Of a DNA stretch of 62,456 nt, positions 37,238-46,100 are shown piece by piece. The translations under genes and the position numbers were made by a program. The stretch's first letter is position 1; every line of letters begins with the position of its first letter. This DNA comes from an uncultured Mailhella sp. (lineage in GTDB: Bacteria; Desulfobacterota; Desulfovibrionia; Desulfovibrionales; Desulfovibrionaceae). The stretch lies in the NCBI GenBank assembly GCA_944322635.1, contig CALUPL010000060.1, positions 1 to 62,456 on the forward strand, read 5' to 3'. The notes below the pieces were generated by a model, which was not told the origin of the DNA, did not search any database, and saw nothing but the letters and a program-made list of their open reading frames with translations.

Positions 37238-38314
37238 TTATTTTTCCACGTACTTGGCGGCGCGGGACTGGGCCCACGGGGTCATGTCGCGCTTTTCGAG
37301 TTCGCGGAACTTGGCAAGAATGGCTTCGGCGGGAAGTCCCTTGTCATTGGTGAAATCCACCCATTCCTTGTAGGTGGGTTCGGCAAGGGCGTCGGCCTTG
37401 GCGTAGTCGGCATCGGAGAGCATGTAGAGCTTGCCGCCCTGTTCCTTCTGCCAGCGTTCAAGGCTGTTGTACTGCATGTCGTTCCAGAAATCGCTGAACA
37501 GCTTGGGCGCGTATTCGCGCGACACGTCGTCGATGATCTTCTGAAGGTCGGGCGGCATGCTGTCGTAGGTATCCTTGTTCATGACGCAGTAGAACACCGA
37601 GCCGCCGAGGTTCACGAGTGTGAGATTCTTGATGATGTCGCCGAGCTTGCGGGAAACGAGCACTTCGCAGTCCACCACGGCGCCGTCGATGACGCCCTTT
37701 TCCAGCGACATGTACATGTCGGGCAGGGAAACGCCGACCAGGGTGGCGCCGAGGGCGCGGGCGCGTTCCAGACGAATGCCGCCGCCGGACACGCCGATCT
37801 TCAGACCCTTGAGGTCATCAAGGCTTTTCACGGCCTTGTCGCGGGTGCCGATGAGCATGCCCATGGTATGGCCTTCCACGAAGAGCAGGTGCGTGCCTTC
37901 CACGTCCTGCATGGCTTCCTTGGGGAAGCTTTCGTGCAGGGAGCGAACGAGATTGGCCGCGTCAACGGTGCACAGGCTGGGCCGCACGAGGTTGAGGAGC
38001 TGTTCATGGAAGGGATAGCGGCCGAGACCGCCCACGGTGAAGGTGGCTTCGCCTATGTCCGCCACGCCCGTACGCACGGATTCCACCACTTCGGCCTGCT
38101 TGCTGAGAGCCTGGGCGAAGTAGGGTTCTATGACTATGCGACCTTCGCTGCGTTTCGTTATTTCGTCGGCCCAGGGCTTCAGAGCCATGGTCCAGCGGTT
38201 GTGCACCGGCGGAATGGCCAAATTGAGGGAAAGCACATAGTCCGCGGCGTTCGCGGGCAGGGCGGCGGCAAGAGCCATGACCGCTCCGAGCAGAAGGGTA
38301 GAGAGTCTGTTCAT
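37238..38314 (-). CDS. dctP: TRAP transporter periplasmic solute-binding protein DctP
   Basis: A 358-residue protein with a signal peptide (cleavage probably after NANA near residue 23). Family features include IEPYFAQALSKQAEVVESVRTG early, GLKIGVSGGGIRLERARALGA and the conserved ligand region around 150-200. Arg-182-type residues for carboxylate binding cannot be assigned with certainty. GGAGGAAAA precedes the ATG. Ligand presumably a carboxylate or sulfonate that feeds the adjacent flavoprotein; this is inference. Confidence 0.9.
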   Translation of the reverse strand: MNRLSTLLLGAVMALAAALPANAADYVLSLNLAIPPVHNRWTMALKPWADEITKRSEGRIVIEPYFAQALSKQAEVVESVRTGVADIGEATFTVGGLGRYPFHEQLLNLVRPSLCTVDAANLVRSLHESFPKEAMQDVEGTHLLFVEGHTMGMLIGTRDKAVKSLDDLKGLKIGVSGGGIRLERARALGATLVGVSLPDMYMSLEKGVIDGAVVDCEVLVSRKLGDIIKNLTLVNLGGSVFYCVMNKDTYDSMPPDLQKIIDDVSREYAPKLFSDFWNDMQYNSLERWQKEQGGKLYMLSDADYAKADALAEPTYKEWVDFTNDKGLPAEAILAKFRELEKRDMTPWAQSRAAKYVEK

Positions 38315-38330
38315 GCGTTTTCCTCCGGTG

Positions 38331-38543
38331 TCATACGAGAGTGTAGAGCGGGAACTCGAAGGTAATGGCGTCCTTGGCGCAGCTTATGCGGCAGTTGCCG
38401 CAGTGCCAGCATTCGTGTTTGTATTCCTCAATGACGTGAGGGGTCTTGTCGTGTTCCTTGTCGAGGGCCAGGATGTAGGCGGGGCAGTCTCTGACGCACA
38501 TTCCGCAGCGGACGCATTTATCTTCATGAAATACGGGAGGCAT
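38331..38543 (-). CDS. Two-[4Fe-4S] ferredoxin (AprB-like)
   Basis: A 70-residue protein with two clusters of cysteines: C10, C13, C16, C20 and C45, C48, C51, C55, the latter in CWHCGNCRISC. The second cluster's tryptophan and the pairing with an AprA-like flavoprotein recall the electron-transfer subunit of adenylylsulfate reductase, though the C-terminal extension of AprB is missing. It lies between the flavoprotein gene and dctP on the same strand; it presumably passes electrons to the flavin subunit. Confidence 0.88.
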   Translation of the reverse strand: MPPVFHEDKCVRCGMCVRDCPAYILALDKEHDKTPHVIEEYKHECWHCGNCRISCAKDAITFEFPLYTLV

Positions 38544-38583
38544 GAGTAACTCCAGTGTTTAGCGTGTTGGTGGGCTTTTGCCC

Positions 38584-38608
38584 GTCCCGGACGTAGGCCG
38601 TCCGGGAC
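38584..38608 (-). promoter_or_regulatory. Intercistronic hairpin between flavoprotein and ferredoxin genes
   Basis: GTCCCGGACG (38584-38593) pairs perfectly with CGTCCGGGAC (38599-38608) over a 5-nt loop. No T-run follows on the minus strand, so it is more likely an mRNA-processing or stability element. Confidence 0.55.
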
Positions 38609-38653
38609 GTTTGCTTCGGGCCAGGCCCCCAGAAGGGTGCGGGGCTGGCGTGG

Positions 38654-40315
38654 TTATTTCGCGGCAGGCTCGAGCCAGGAGAAAACGGGACCTTCCTCGC
38701 CCTTGGCGACCACGAGGCCCTTGGCCAGAGCGGGATCCTTTTCGGGATAGTCGGTGAGCACGTACATGCCGCGTCCGCTTTCCTTGCGCTGCATGCAGGC
38801 ATCGAGGTGAATGCTGCACAGTTCGAGAATTTCGAAGGCTTCGTGAATGCGCATGAGGTCGTGCAGGTTCTTGGCGTGCACGCGGTCTCTGTAGCCGTTG
38901 ATGAAGTTCAGGCGGTCGAGGGCCACGGCCATGCCGGGCATGTTGCGGCGGAACTTGGCGTAGTAGTCCATGACCTGACGGATGGGATCTTCAAAGTCGC
39001 TGTGAGTCATGCTGCCGGACACGTTGTTCAGCGGGGCGAGAATGCGGTCGCGTTCGGCGAGTATTTCTTCTTCCGAAGGCCCGGCCATTTCCAGCGAGGG
39101 GGCGTTTTCGGCCGCGTGACCGCCGGCCACAAAGCCGCCGCACATGGCGCCGGAGAAGCTCGTGAAGTTGCAGCCCGCGTACAGGCCGCGAACCGGGGTT
39201 TCCATGTTGTCGTCGGCAAGCAGCATGCCGGAGAGGCTGAGTTCGCCCACTTCCACTTCCAGCGGATACTTGCTGAATTCAATGCCGCGCGCCTTGCAGT
39301 AGTCGAGGTAGGTGGCCTTGTCGGCAGGCATGAGCACGTACTGCAGGTGATGCACGTCGTGTTCGTTGAGATGGCGCATGTCCATGTAGAAGGGCGGGCC
39401 GTAGCCTTCCACCTGCTGCTGGTTGGTGCCCATCATCTGGTTGCGGCGTATGCCGTTTTCGCCCATGGGATCGTACTTGAACATGAAGCGTTCGCCGAGG
39501 GCGTTGAGTTCGTGACCGCCCATGTTGTTGATGCCGTTCATGCCCGGAGCGCCCCAGCCCTTGGGAAGAATGGTGCCGCGGCAGGAAATGTCGGCGTTGA
39601 TGATGGGTACGCCTATGTCGTAGGCGAGGGTGAAGTAGCTGCCCGTGGTGAAGGGCGTGAACCAGCAGTTGTAGGGATTGTGCGAGGAATTGTTGGTGCA
39701 GCGCTGAGCGTGCCAGCCGAGGCTGTTCACTGCGGCGCGGCAGCGTATGGCCGACACTTCGCCGGTAAGAACGTCGAAGCCCATGCAGCCGGCTATTTTG
39801 CCGTCCTTTTTGAAGAGCTTCGTAATCTGGAAGTTGTCGAGCACCTTCACGCCCAGGGAGCGGACGCGCTTGGCCAGGCCGCGCTTGATCTTTCTGCCGT
39901 TGGGAATGTGCAGCCACCACGCGCCGGGCTGACCGAAGCCCACGGAACGGAAGTAGAAGCCGTCTTCCCTGCGCAGAAATTCCACGCCGCATTCCTCAAG
40001 AATCTTCACGCAGGGCTTGAGAGCATCGTGCCACTGCCGTATCTGCCGTTCGCGATATCCGAAGGCGGACTTCATGTAGAACTTGACGAAGCTTTCCTCG
40101 TTGTCGAAGGGTTCGTCGGTGTCGAGCACGGCCATGAAGTGGTCGTTGCCGCCGCCGAGGGAGCCGGAACTTTCCAGCGTGCCCTTGCCCCCCATGAGAA
40201 CGTCGAGTCCCTTGCCGGCCGAGTTCAGGGCCGCGCCTATGCCGGAAGCTCCGGTGCCGAGAATAAGCACATCGGTCTCGTAAAGAGTACCCCAATCGTG
40301 TTTGACGGATTTCAT
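38654..40315 (-). CDS. FAD-dependent reductase/oxidoreductase of the AprA/fumarate-reductase flavoprotein family
   Basis: A 553-residue protein from ATG 40315 (AAGGAG upstream). The FAD-binding motif GTGASGIGAA lies at 20-29, a second flavin segment GLYAGCNFTSFSGAMCGGFVAGGHA near 400, and a helical C-terminal domain follows (about 440-540). No signal peptide or heme-binding motif, so it is cytoplasmic and takes electrons from the neighbouring ferredoxin. Close to AprA-like members in layout, but no sulfur-pathway partner (sat, qmo, dsr) is nearby; the substrate is probably imported by the TRAP system. First gene behind a sigma-54 promoter. Confidence 0.82.
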   Translation of the reverse strand: MKSVKHDWGTLYETDVLILGTGASGIGAALNSAGKGLDVLMGGKGTLESSGSLGGGNDHFMAVLDTDEPFDNEESFVKFYMKSAFGYRERQIRQWHDALKPCVKILEECGVEFLRREDGFYFRSVGFGQPGAWWLHIPNGRKIKRGLAKRVRSLGVKVLDNFQITKLFKKDGKIAGCMGFDVLTGEVSAIRCRAAVNSLGWHAQRCTNNSSHNPYNCWFTPFTTGSYFTLAYDIGVPIINADISCRGTILPKGWGAPGMNGINNMGGHELNALGERFMFKYDPMGENGIRRNQMMGTNQQQVEGYGPPFYMDMRHLNEHDVHHLQYVLMPADKATYLDYCKARGIEFSKYPLEVEVGELSLSGMLLADDNMETPVRGLYAGCNFTSFSGAMCGGFVAGGHAAENAPSLEMAGPSEEEILAERDRILAPLNNVSGSMTHSDFEDPIRQVMDYYAKFRRNMPGMAVALDRLNFINGYRDRVHAKNLHDLMRIHEAFEILELCSIHLDACMQRKESGRGMYVLTDYPEKDPALAKGLVVAKGEEGPVFSWLEPAAK

Positions 40316-40359
40316 ATATGCTCCTTGGTGACAGATGCGTGATTGCATGTCCAAAAAGG

Positions 40360-40375
40360 AGCAAGAACCGTGCCA
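40360..40375 (-). promoter_or_regulatory. Sigma-54 (-24/-12) promoter of the flavoprotein-TRAP operon
   Basis: The minus strand reads TGGCACGGTTCTTGCT, an exact match to TGGCACG-N4-TTGCW, 45 nt before the flavoprotein ATG. The divergent gene encodes a sigma-54 activator and rpoN itself is in the window. Confidence 0.88.
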
Positions 40376-40442
40376 GATTGCCCATAAATAAATGATAATG
40401 AAAACGTCATGTTGCAAAATGTGCTCAGGGAATAATGCCTGC

Positions 40443-40472
40443 TTATCAGATAATTGTTTGATTATCAGATAA
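40443..40472. promoter_or_regulatory. Two 11-bp palindromes, probable activator binding sites (UAS)
   Basis: TTATCAGATAA occurs at 40443-40453 and 40462-40472, each a 5-bp inverted repeat around one base, with centres 19 bp apart. They lie 68-97 bp upstream of the -24 box, a usual enhancer distance for a sigma-54 activator. Confidence 0.75.
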
Positions 40473-40671
40473 TATTCTGAGTATTGCTTCTTTATGAAAA
40501 TATGTGAAAAATAGCCCTAGAGGAAAATGCAGCCGCATTTGTGGAGACTTTGACAAGCGGCCGGGGGGCGTTGTCCCAAAGTTTCCGTTTGTGGTATGAA
40601 AGGCTTCGCGCGTCCGCACCGGGGAGCGGGCGCAGCATTCAGCAACAGAATCGTGCCGGTCTGGAGGGAGC

Positions 40672-42291
40672 ATGAAAAAGAACGTGGTGTTCAGCACCAT
40701 ATCCATAGACCACGACATAGCCGAGGCCGATTCGCGCTGGAAGCTGTGGAGGCCGCTGGTGGAACTTGTGCAGGTGCGCAGATTTTTCATTCACCGGCTG
40801 TACTACTTCATTCCGCCTTCGCTCAAGGACAGGCTGAACGCCCTGCAGCAGGATCTGGAACAGCTTGCCCCGCACACGCAAGTAGTGCCTGTGGTCATAG
40901 ATACGAAGAGCAATTTTTCCCCGCAGTCCTTTGCGGAAAACTATCTGTTCTTTGATTCCTTTTTCAGCAGCTTCAGCTTCAATGAGGAAGAGGAGGACTA
41001 CTTTCTGCATTTCGGACCGGGCAACATGTTCGCGCACTCGTTCATGATCATGATGCTCGTGAACATCAAGCGCATACGCTGCCGCATCATACAGCTGCGC
41101 AGTTCCAAGGATCGGTTCGGGCGCATCCATTCCACAATTCAGATATACGACAACGCCATCAACAACTGGATTTCCAAGATAGGCGACATTGAACAGCGCA
41201 AGCAGACGCAGCAGGATATTCTGCGCGGAGGCATACGCACGAAGAATCCCGAGTTCAATCAGCTTGTGAAGGACATCGAGCGCGTGGCGGCTCATTCCAC
41301 GGCCCCCATACTGCTTTCCGGAGCCACGGGCACGGGCAAGACGCAGATGGCGCGCCGCATTTACGAACTGCGACTTCAGACCGGAGCCGTAACCGGGCCT
41401 CTGGTGGAGGTGAACTGTGCCTCCTTCCGCGGCGATTCGGCCATGTCTGCCCTGTTCGGGCACGTTCGGGGTGCCTTCACGGGAGCCACGTACGAGCGCA
41501 AGGGCATGCTGGCCATGGCGCATTCGGGCATACTTTTTCTCGACGAGGTGGGCGAGCTTTCCATGGACATACAGGCGCTTCTTCTCAAGGCCGTAGAGGA
41601 GAAGCGCTTTTTCCCCTTCGGCTCGGACAAGCCGGTGTTCAGCAACTTTCAGCTCATCACGGCCACAAACCGCGATCTTTTTTCCGAAGCACGCAACGGC
41701 AGATTCCGCACGGATCTTTTGGCCCGCATCAATTTGTGGCATTTCAGACTGCCGAGTCTGAGGGAGAGGCCGGAAGACATTGAGGCCAACATCGACTATG
41801 AACTCAAGCGTCTTTCCGAGCAGCGCGGCATATTTGCCGATTTTCTGCCCGAGGCCCGGAAAGCCTATCTCGACTTCGCCTGTTCTCCCGAAGCCGCGTG
41901 GCCCGGCAACTTCCGCACTCTGGCAAGCAGCATGGAAAGAATGCACACCTACGCCTTCCAGGGCATCATCACCAGGGAAACCGTGGATAAGGAAATAGCC
42001 TATCTGAGGGGCCTATGGCGCAGAAGAAGCGAGAAGCTGGAAGGCATAGAGTTTCCTCTCATCTCCCGGGCCTCTCATCTCATAGACCGCGATCTTGATC
42101 TTTTTGAAAAGGTGCAGCTTGAAAAGGTGCTTGAAGTCTGCCTTTCCTGCAAGCGTCGTTCCGAGGCGGGACGCCTGCTTTTTGCCAGTTCCCGCCTCAG
42201 GAAAAGCAGCACCGACGACACCGCGCGGCTCAACAAGTATCTGCGTTCCTTCAATCTTTCCTGGGAAAGCGTGAAAAGCCTCGAAGAGTGA
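40672..42291 (+). CDS. RtcR-family sigma-54-dependent transcriptional activator
   Basis: A 539-residue protein colinear with RtcR, the activator of the rtcBA RNA-repair operon. Residues 1-165 match its CARF-like sensor (SRWKLWRPLVELVQ, EEEEDYFLHF); the AAA+ domain has Walker A GATGTGKT at 217-224, GAFTGA at 267-272, ILFLDEVGEL and an arginine-rich ARINLWHFRLPSLRERPEDIE; the C-terminus (FEKVQLEKVLEVC ... AGRLLF ... LNKYLRSFNLSW) matches the RtcR DNA-binding region. The pocket segment that reads HITTGTHVAQ in E. coli RtcR (from memory) is HFGPGNMFAH here (113-122), so the ligand may differ. No rtcA/rtcB nearby; the divergent sigma-54 operon is the likely target. GGAGGGAGC precedes the ATG. Confidence 0.88.
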   Translation: MKKNVVFSTISIDHDIAEADSRWKLWRPLVELVQVRRFFIHRLYYFIPPSLKDRLNALQQDLEQLAPHTQVVPVVIDTKSNFSPQSFAENYLFFDSFFSSFSFNEEEEDYFLHFGPGNMFAHSFMIMMLVNIKRIRCRIIQLRSSKDRFGRIHSTIQIYDNAINNWISKIGDIEQRKQTQQDILRGGIRTKNPEFNQLVKDIERVAAHSTAPILLSGATGTGKTQMARRIYELRLQTGAVTGPLVEVNCASFRGDSAMSALFGHVRGAFTGATYERKGMLAMAHSGILFLDEVGELSMDIQALLLKAVEEKRFFPFGSDKPVFSNFQLITATNRDLFSEARNGRFRTDLLARINLWHFRLPSLRERPEDIEANIDYELKRLSEQRGIFADFLPEARKAYLDFACSPEAAWPGNFRTLASSMERMHTYAFQGIITRETVDKEIAYLRGLWRRRSEKLEGIEFPLISRASHLIDRDLDLFEKVQLEKVLEVCLSCKRRSEAGRLLFASSRLRKSSTDDTARLNKYLRSFNLSWESVKSLEE

Positions 42292-42369
42292 CGGCTTCGG
42301 TACTGAGGCAGGCCGACCAAACGCTCAGGAGAACGCCTGCTGAAAGGGAAAACGGAGAACGGCGCGTTC

Positions 42370-42822
42370 TCAGAGCGGAAGTTCCTGCCTGAGGTATATC
42401 ATGTCCCGGAGTTCTTTGCCGTTTTCCAATATGGGGTGGTCGTAGTTCTTCACGAAGAAGTCCTTTTCCACATGGGAGAAGGTGAAGCCGCAGGCTTTGT
42501 AGAAGTTCAGCGTCGCGGGGCTGTCGCCCGTGCCCACCAGCATGACGCCGCCTTTTCTGAAGCGTTCGAGCAGAAAGCGAACCATGAGTTTGCCGAGCCC
42601 CTGCCTGCGGCAGTGGGGGGCAACGGCAAGATTCTTGAGTTCATGCACGCCTTCGTCCTCCTTCGTGACCACGGCCACGGCCTGGGGATTCTCCTTTTCG
42701 TCGAACAGCACGAAAAGTTCGCCGCGGGAAAGGTAGCGGTCAATCATGCTTTCCTGCTCGTCGGCTTCGAGCAGCAGGGGAAGAAATCGCTTCTTGTCGC
42801 GGGTAATGAGGCGTATGTCCAT
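42370..42822 (-). CDS. GNAT-family N-acetyltransferase
   Basis: A 150-residue single-domain acetyltransferase. The acetyl-CoA loop appears as RRQGLGKLM near residues 72-80 after the beta-strand ELKNLAVAPHC; NFYKACGFTFSHVEKDFF near 105-122 is the typical GNAT C-terminal half. The substrate is unknown. It stands alone between convergent rtcR-like and the maeB region. Confidence 0.82.
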   Translation of the reverse strand: MDIRLITRDKKRFLPLLLEADEQESMIDRYLSRGELFVLFDEKENPQAVAVVTKEDEGVHELKNLAVAPHCRRQGLGKLMVRFLLERFRKGGVMLVGTGDSPATLNFYKACGFTFSHVEKDFFVKNYDHPILENGKELRDMIYLRQELPL

Positions 42823-42990
42823 GGAGAATCCTCATGCGCCTGCGGGAAGGCAGGCGTACGGACAGGTGCGCGTGCCCGGCCCGGAAAGGGCGTCTGCCCG
42901 GAAATGCATGGCGAAGCGGTGCGCCGCTCGAAAATCGGTCGGGCGGGAGCGCTCGGAAAAGGGCGTTTTGGGGCGGGTGTGCCGCGCGTT

Positions 42991-43018
42991 AAAAAAGGCC
43001 GGGGGAAGAGCCCCGGCC
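42991..43018 (-). terminator. Terminator of the malic enzyme gene
   Basis: On the minus strand GGCCGGGG (43011-43018) pairs with CCCCGGCC (42997-43004) and a T6 run follows, 8 nt after the stop. The stretch 42823-42990 shows no gene. Confidence 0.85.
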
Positions 43019-43025
43019 GTTTTTC

Positions 43026-44369
43026 TTAGTTTTCGTAGCTCTTCCAGTAGGAAGCCATGCGTTCCTTCGCCTTCTTCATGCGTTCGCGCAGCATGAGGCG
43101 GTAGGCCTCCACGCTTCCTCCGATGTCTTCCATGCTGCCGCGGGCCACGCCGCTGTCCACGGCGGCCTTGGCCACGGCCGGAGCCACCCATTCGATGATG
43201 CGCGGATCAAGCGGCATGGGAATGATGTACTCCGGACCGAAGGTGAAGTTGCGGCCGTGATAGGCGGCGCGCACGTCTTCGGGCACGGGTTCGAGGGCAA
43301 GGTCGGCAAGAGCGCGGGCGGCGGCTATCTTCATTTCCTCGTTGATCTTGCTGGCGCGCACATCGAGAGCGCCGCGGAAGATGAACGGGAAGCCCGACAC
43401 GTTGTTCACCTGATTGGGGAAGTCGGAACGGCCCGTGCCCATGATGGCGTCGGGGCGCACGGCCTTGGCTTCTTCGTAGCCGATTTCCGGAACGGGATTG
43501 GCGCAGGCGAAGATGACGGGATGATCGGCCATGCCCTTGAGCATGTCGGGCTTGAGGGTGCCGGGGCCGGACAGGCCGAGGAAGAGGTTGGCGCCGTTCA
43601 TGGCGGCATAGAGCGTGTCGTCAATGCTTGCGCCCGGAGCGGGTTCGGCCTGGGCAAAGGTCATCTGCACGTCGGACAGGTCGGTACGGCCCTTGTGGAT
43701 GAGGCCCCGAATGTCGAACATGGAGATGTTTTCCTTCTTCACGCCCATGGCGGCGTAGAAGCGTGCGCAGGCCATGCCCGCGGCGCCCGCGCCCATGACC
43801 ACAATCTTCATGTCCTCAATCTTGCGGCCCGTCACGCGCGAGGCATTCATGAGCGCCGCGCCGGTAATCACGGCAGTGCCGTGCTGATCGTCGTGGAACA
43901 CGGGAATGTTCATGGCCTTCTTGAGTTCTTCTTCAATGTAGAAGCACTCGGGGCCGCGGATGTCCTCAAGGTTGATGCCGCCGAAGGTGGGTTCGAGAGC
44001 CTTCACGATGTCGATGAGACGGTCGGGATCGGAGCAGTCAAGCTCAATGTCGAAGGCATCCACGTCGGCAAAGAGCTTGAAGAGCATGCTTTTGCCTTCC
44101 ATGACGGGCTTGCCCGCAAGAGGTCCTATGTTGCCGAGACCGAGCACGGCGGTACCGTTGGTCACCACGGCCACAAGATTGCTGCGGCCCGTGAGCCTTG
44201 CGGCCATGGCTTCGTCGGCCACGATGTCGCGGCAGGCTTCGGCCACGCCGGGGCTGTAGGCGAGGGTGAGGTCGTCCTGATCCACGGCCTTCTTGCTGGG
44301 CATGACTTCTATCTTGCCGGGGCGGGGCAGCCCGTGATAGCGGCGCACATCTTCCTTGGTGTAGCTCAT
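43026..44369 (-). CDS. NAD(P)-dependent malic enzyme (short form)
   Basis: Oxidatively decarboxylates malate to pyruvate. The 447-residue protein has the malic domain ([16 protein letters not shown], then [19 protein letters not shown] with metal ligands, and [14 protein letters not shown]) and the Rossmann domain ([17 protein letters not shown] near 197-213). It lacks the phosphotransacetylase-like C-terminus of MaeB. The cofactor cannot be decided with certainty. The aminotransferase gene ends 16 nt upstream, so the two may be co-transcribed. Confidence 0.92.
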   Translation of the reverse strand: MSYTKEDVRRYHGLPRPGKIEVMPSKKAVDQDDLTLAYSPGVAEACRDIVADEAMAARLTGRSNLVAVVTNGTAVLGLGNIGPLAGKPVMEGKSMLFKLFADVDAFDIELDCSDPDRLIDIVKALEPTFGGINLEDIRGPECFYIEEELKKAMNIPVFHDDQHGTAVITGAALMNASRVTGRKIEDMKIVVMGAGAAGMACARFYAAMGVKKENISMFDIRGLIHKGRTDLSDVQMTFAQAEPAPGASIDDTLYAAMNGANLFLGLSGPGTLKPDMLKGMADHPVIFACANPVPEIGYEEAKAVRPDAIMGTGRSDFPNQVNNVSGFPFIFRGALDVRASKINEEMKIAAARALADLALEPVPEDVRAAYHGRNFTFGPEYIIPMPLDPRIIEWVAPAVAKAAVDSGVARGSMEDIGGSVEAYRLMLRERMKKAKERMASYWKSYEN

Positions 44370-44385
44370 GAATATGATCCTTTGG

Positions 44386-45495
44386 TTATTTTGAGAGAAC
44401 GTCTTTCATGACGGCAAGCGCCGAACTCATGGCTTCGGCGTTCGCCTGCGTGCCCATGTGACCCATGCGGAACACCTTGCCCGCAAGCGGGCCGAGGCTT
44501 CCGCCCACATACAGGCCGCGTTCGGCAAGAGCCTTGCGCCAGTCGTTCCACTGCCATCCTTCGGGAACGCGAATAGCCGTAACGGTGGGAGAGTTCACGG
44601 CGTCTTGTGCAGGCCACAGCGAAAGGCCCAGAGCCTTCACGCCTTCGCGGCACTGGCGGGCCACGGCTTCATGACGGGCGAACACGTTTTCCATGCCTTC
44701 CTTTTCCAGAGCCGAAAGAGAGGCATCGAGCGCGGCAACGCCCCACCAGTTGGGAGTATAGGGGAATCTCATGGCGTCTTCAATGGCATTGTCGAAGGGG
44801 CGCACGGCGTCGTAGCCTGTGTAGTTCACTTCGCGCACGCGTTCCCACGCCGCAGCGCTCACGCTCATGAAGCTCATGTCCGGCGGGCAGGCAAGGCACT
44901 TTTGCGAACCGCCGAGCACGCAGTCGGCATTCCAGGCATCGGCATGAACGGGCGCGCCGCCCGCGCTGGCCACAGTGTCCACCACCAGGAAGGGAACGCC
45001 CAGGTCCTTCTTCAGACGACCGAGTTCTTCCAGCGGGTTCAGCGTGCCGGAAGGCGTTTCGCAGTGCACCGCCGTCATGAGCACGGGATGATGCTCCTTG
45101 ACGGCGTCCTTCACCTTTTCCAGCGTGGAGGCGGAAATGGTTTTGTCGTAAGGTTCGGAAACAAGCACGGCCTTGCAGCCTATGACTTTTGCCATGTCGG
45201 CAAAGCCGTCGCCGAATACGCCCGTACCCACGCAAAGCACCGTGTCGCCGGGCTTGAGCAGACTTTTCAGCGCTCCCCAGAGCACAAGCATGCCTTCGCC
45301 GGTGCCCATGAGCACGTCTTCCTTCGTGCCCAGAATCTTCTGAAGACGAGTCCGCACGGACTTGTAAAGCTCAAGATACTCCGTGCCCATGCGCGGCGGC
45401 GCATAGTCGCGCGAAAGCGCGCGGGCAACGTCGGGATGAACGGAAACAGGACCGGGATAAAAAGGCATGGCCGCATAAGGCTTGAAGCTGTTCAT
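44386..45495 (-). CDS. Class V aminotransferase (alanine/serine-glyoxylate aminotransferase-like)
   Basis: A 369-residue PLP enzyme from ATG 45495 (MNSFKPYAAMPFYPGPVSV); the longer upstream frame is composed of unlikely low-complexity residues. The fold-type I features are MGTGEGMLVLWGAL, the PLP aspartate in FLVVDTVASAGG and the Schiff-base lysine in GGSQKCLACPPDMSF. Members transfer amino groups between alanine or serine and glyoxylate, or use phosphonates. It precedes malic enzyme, which would tie pyruvate to alanine metabolism (inference). No clear ribosome-binding site. Confidence 0.82.
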   Translation of the reverse strand: MNSFKPYAAMPFYPGPVSVHPDVARALSRDYAPPRMGTEYLELYKSVRTRLQKILGTKEDVLMGTGEGMLVLWGALKSLLKPGDTVLCVGTGVFGDGFADMAKVIGCKAVLVSEPYDKTISASTLEKVKDAVKEHHPVLMTAVHCETPSGTLNPLEELGRLKKDLGVPFLVVDTVASAGGAPVHADAWNADCVLGGSQKCLACPPDMSFMSVSAAAWERVREVNYTGYDAVRPFDNAIEDAMRFPYTPNWWGVAALDASLSALEKEGMENVFARHEAVARQCREGVKALGLSLWPAQDAVNSPTVTAIRVPEGWQWNDWRKALAERGLYVGGSLGPLAGKVFRMGHMGTQANAEAMSSALAVMKDVLSK

Positions 45496-45685
45496 AACAT
45501 GGGGCGGAAAGCGATGTTGGCGGCGAAGAAGGCGCTTTTCCGCTGGTGGTTGCCTTCCACGCCCCCTCCCTCGCGGGAGAAGAAAACACGAACAATCTTG
45601 TTCGTCCGTAAAACATAACAAGCTATTTCGTGGAAAACCCCCTTTCATGTCAAGGCTCTTTATAGAGGATGGATGACAGGAGCAC

Positions 45686-45955
45686 GCGGGGCGCCGCCCC
45701 GCACCCCGCCGGGGGAAATAATTCCCCCCGGCCCCCCTGATTCCGCCGACGGCTTCGCCCCCGGCGGGCGTCGGTGGGAAGGCAGGGCGCGTTGCCGGGA
45801 GGACGGGAAGTTGGAAAGGCGATACGGCGGGGCTTGAAAGTACCTGGCAGGCGCTGTTCGGGCTGCGGACTCAGTGCAGGTGTGCGCTGCTGCGCCCACC
45901 TGCGGTGGCCGACCTTGTTTCCGGCAGAGGCCGGAAACAAGGTGAGCAAGGATGG
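45686..45955 (+). repeat. Long structured repeat, copy 2
   Basis: Homologous to 15934-16200 along its length. G-tract hairpin CCGGGGGAAAT...CCCCCCGG (45709-45731), a variable stem CCGACG/CGTCGG, hairpin A GCAGGTG/CACCTGC with inner GCGC/GCGC and the same T.C mismatch (45876-45903), the invariant linker TGCGGTGGCCGAC, and hairpin B, a perfect 13-bp stem (45913-45925 with 45930-45942). Unlike copy 1 it does not follow a plus-strand gene. Confidence 0.75.
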
Positions 45956-46046
45956 GATTATCGGATATCGGGAGAAAAACGGCGGAAGGTTACGGCCATA
46001 CTACGGACAGAACTCCGATGGGACTGCTTGGTAAAAAAGAGGGACG

Positions 46047-46080
46047 AAAAAAGCACGACCTGAGAGAGCAGGCCGTGCTT
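46047..46080 (-). terminator. Terminator of the gatCA operon
   Basis: On the minus strand AAGCACGGCCTG pairs with CAGGTCGTGCTT (46051-46062 with 46069-46080) and a T6 run follows. It lies beyond the post-stop repeat at 46101-46174. Confidence 0.82.
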
Positions 46081-46100
46081 CTTTCTGAAACCCTTCGTAC

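Noticed and set aside
38654..40315. True adenylylsulfate reductase (aprA) for sulfate respiration
   Set aside because: The protein is shorter than AprA, its ferredoxin lacks the AprB extension, and no sat, qmo or dsr genes are nearby; a paralogous reductase fits better.
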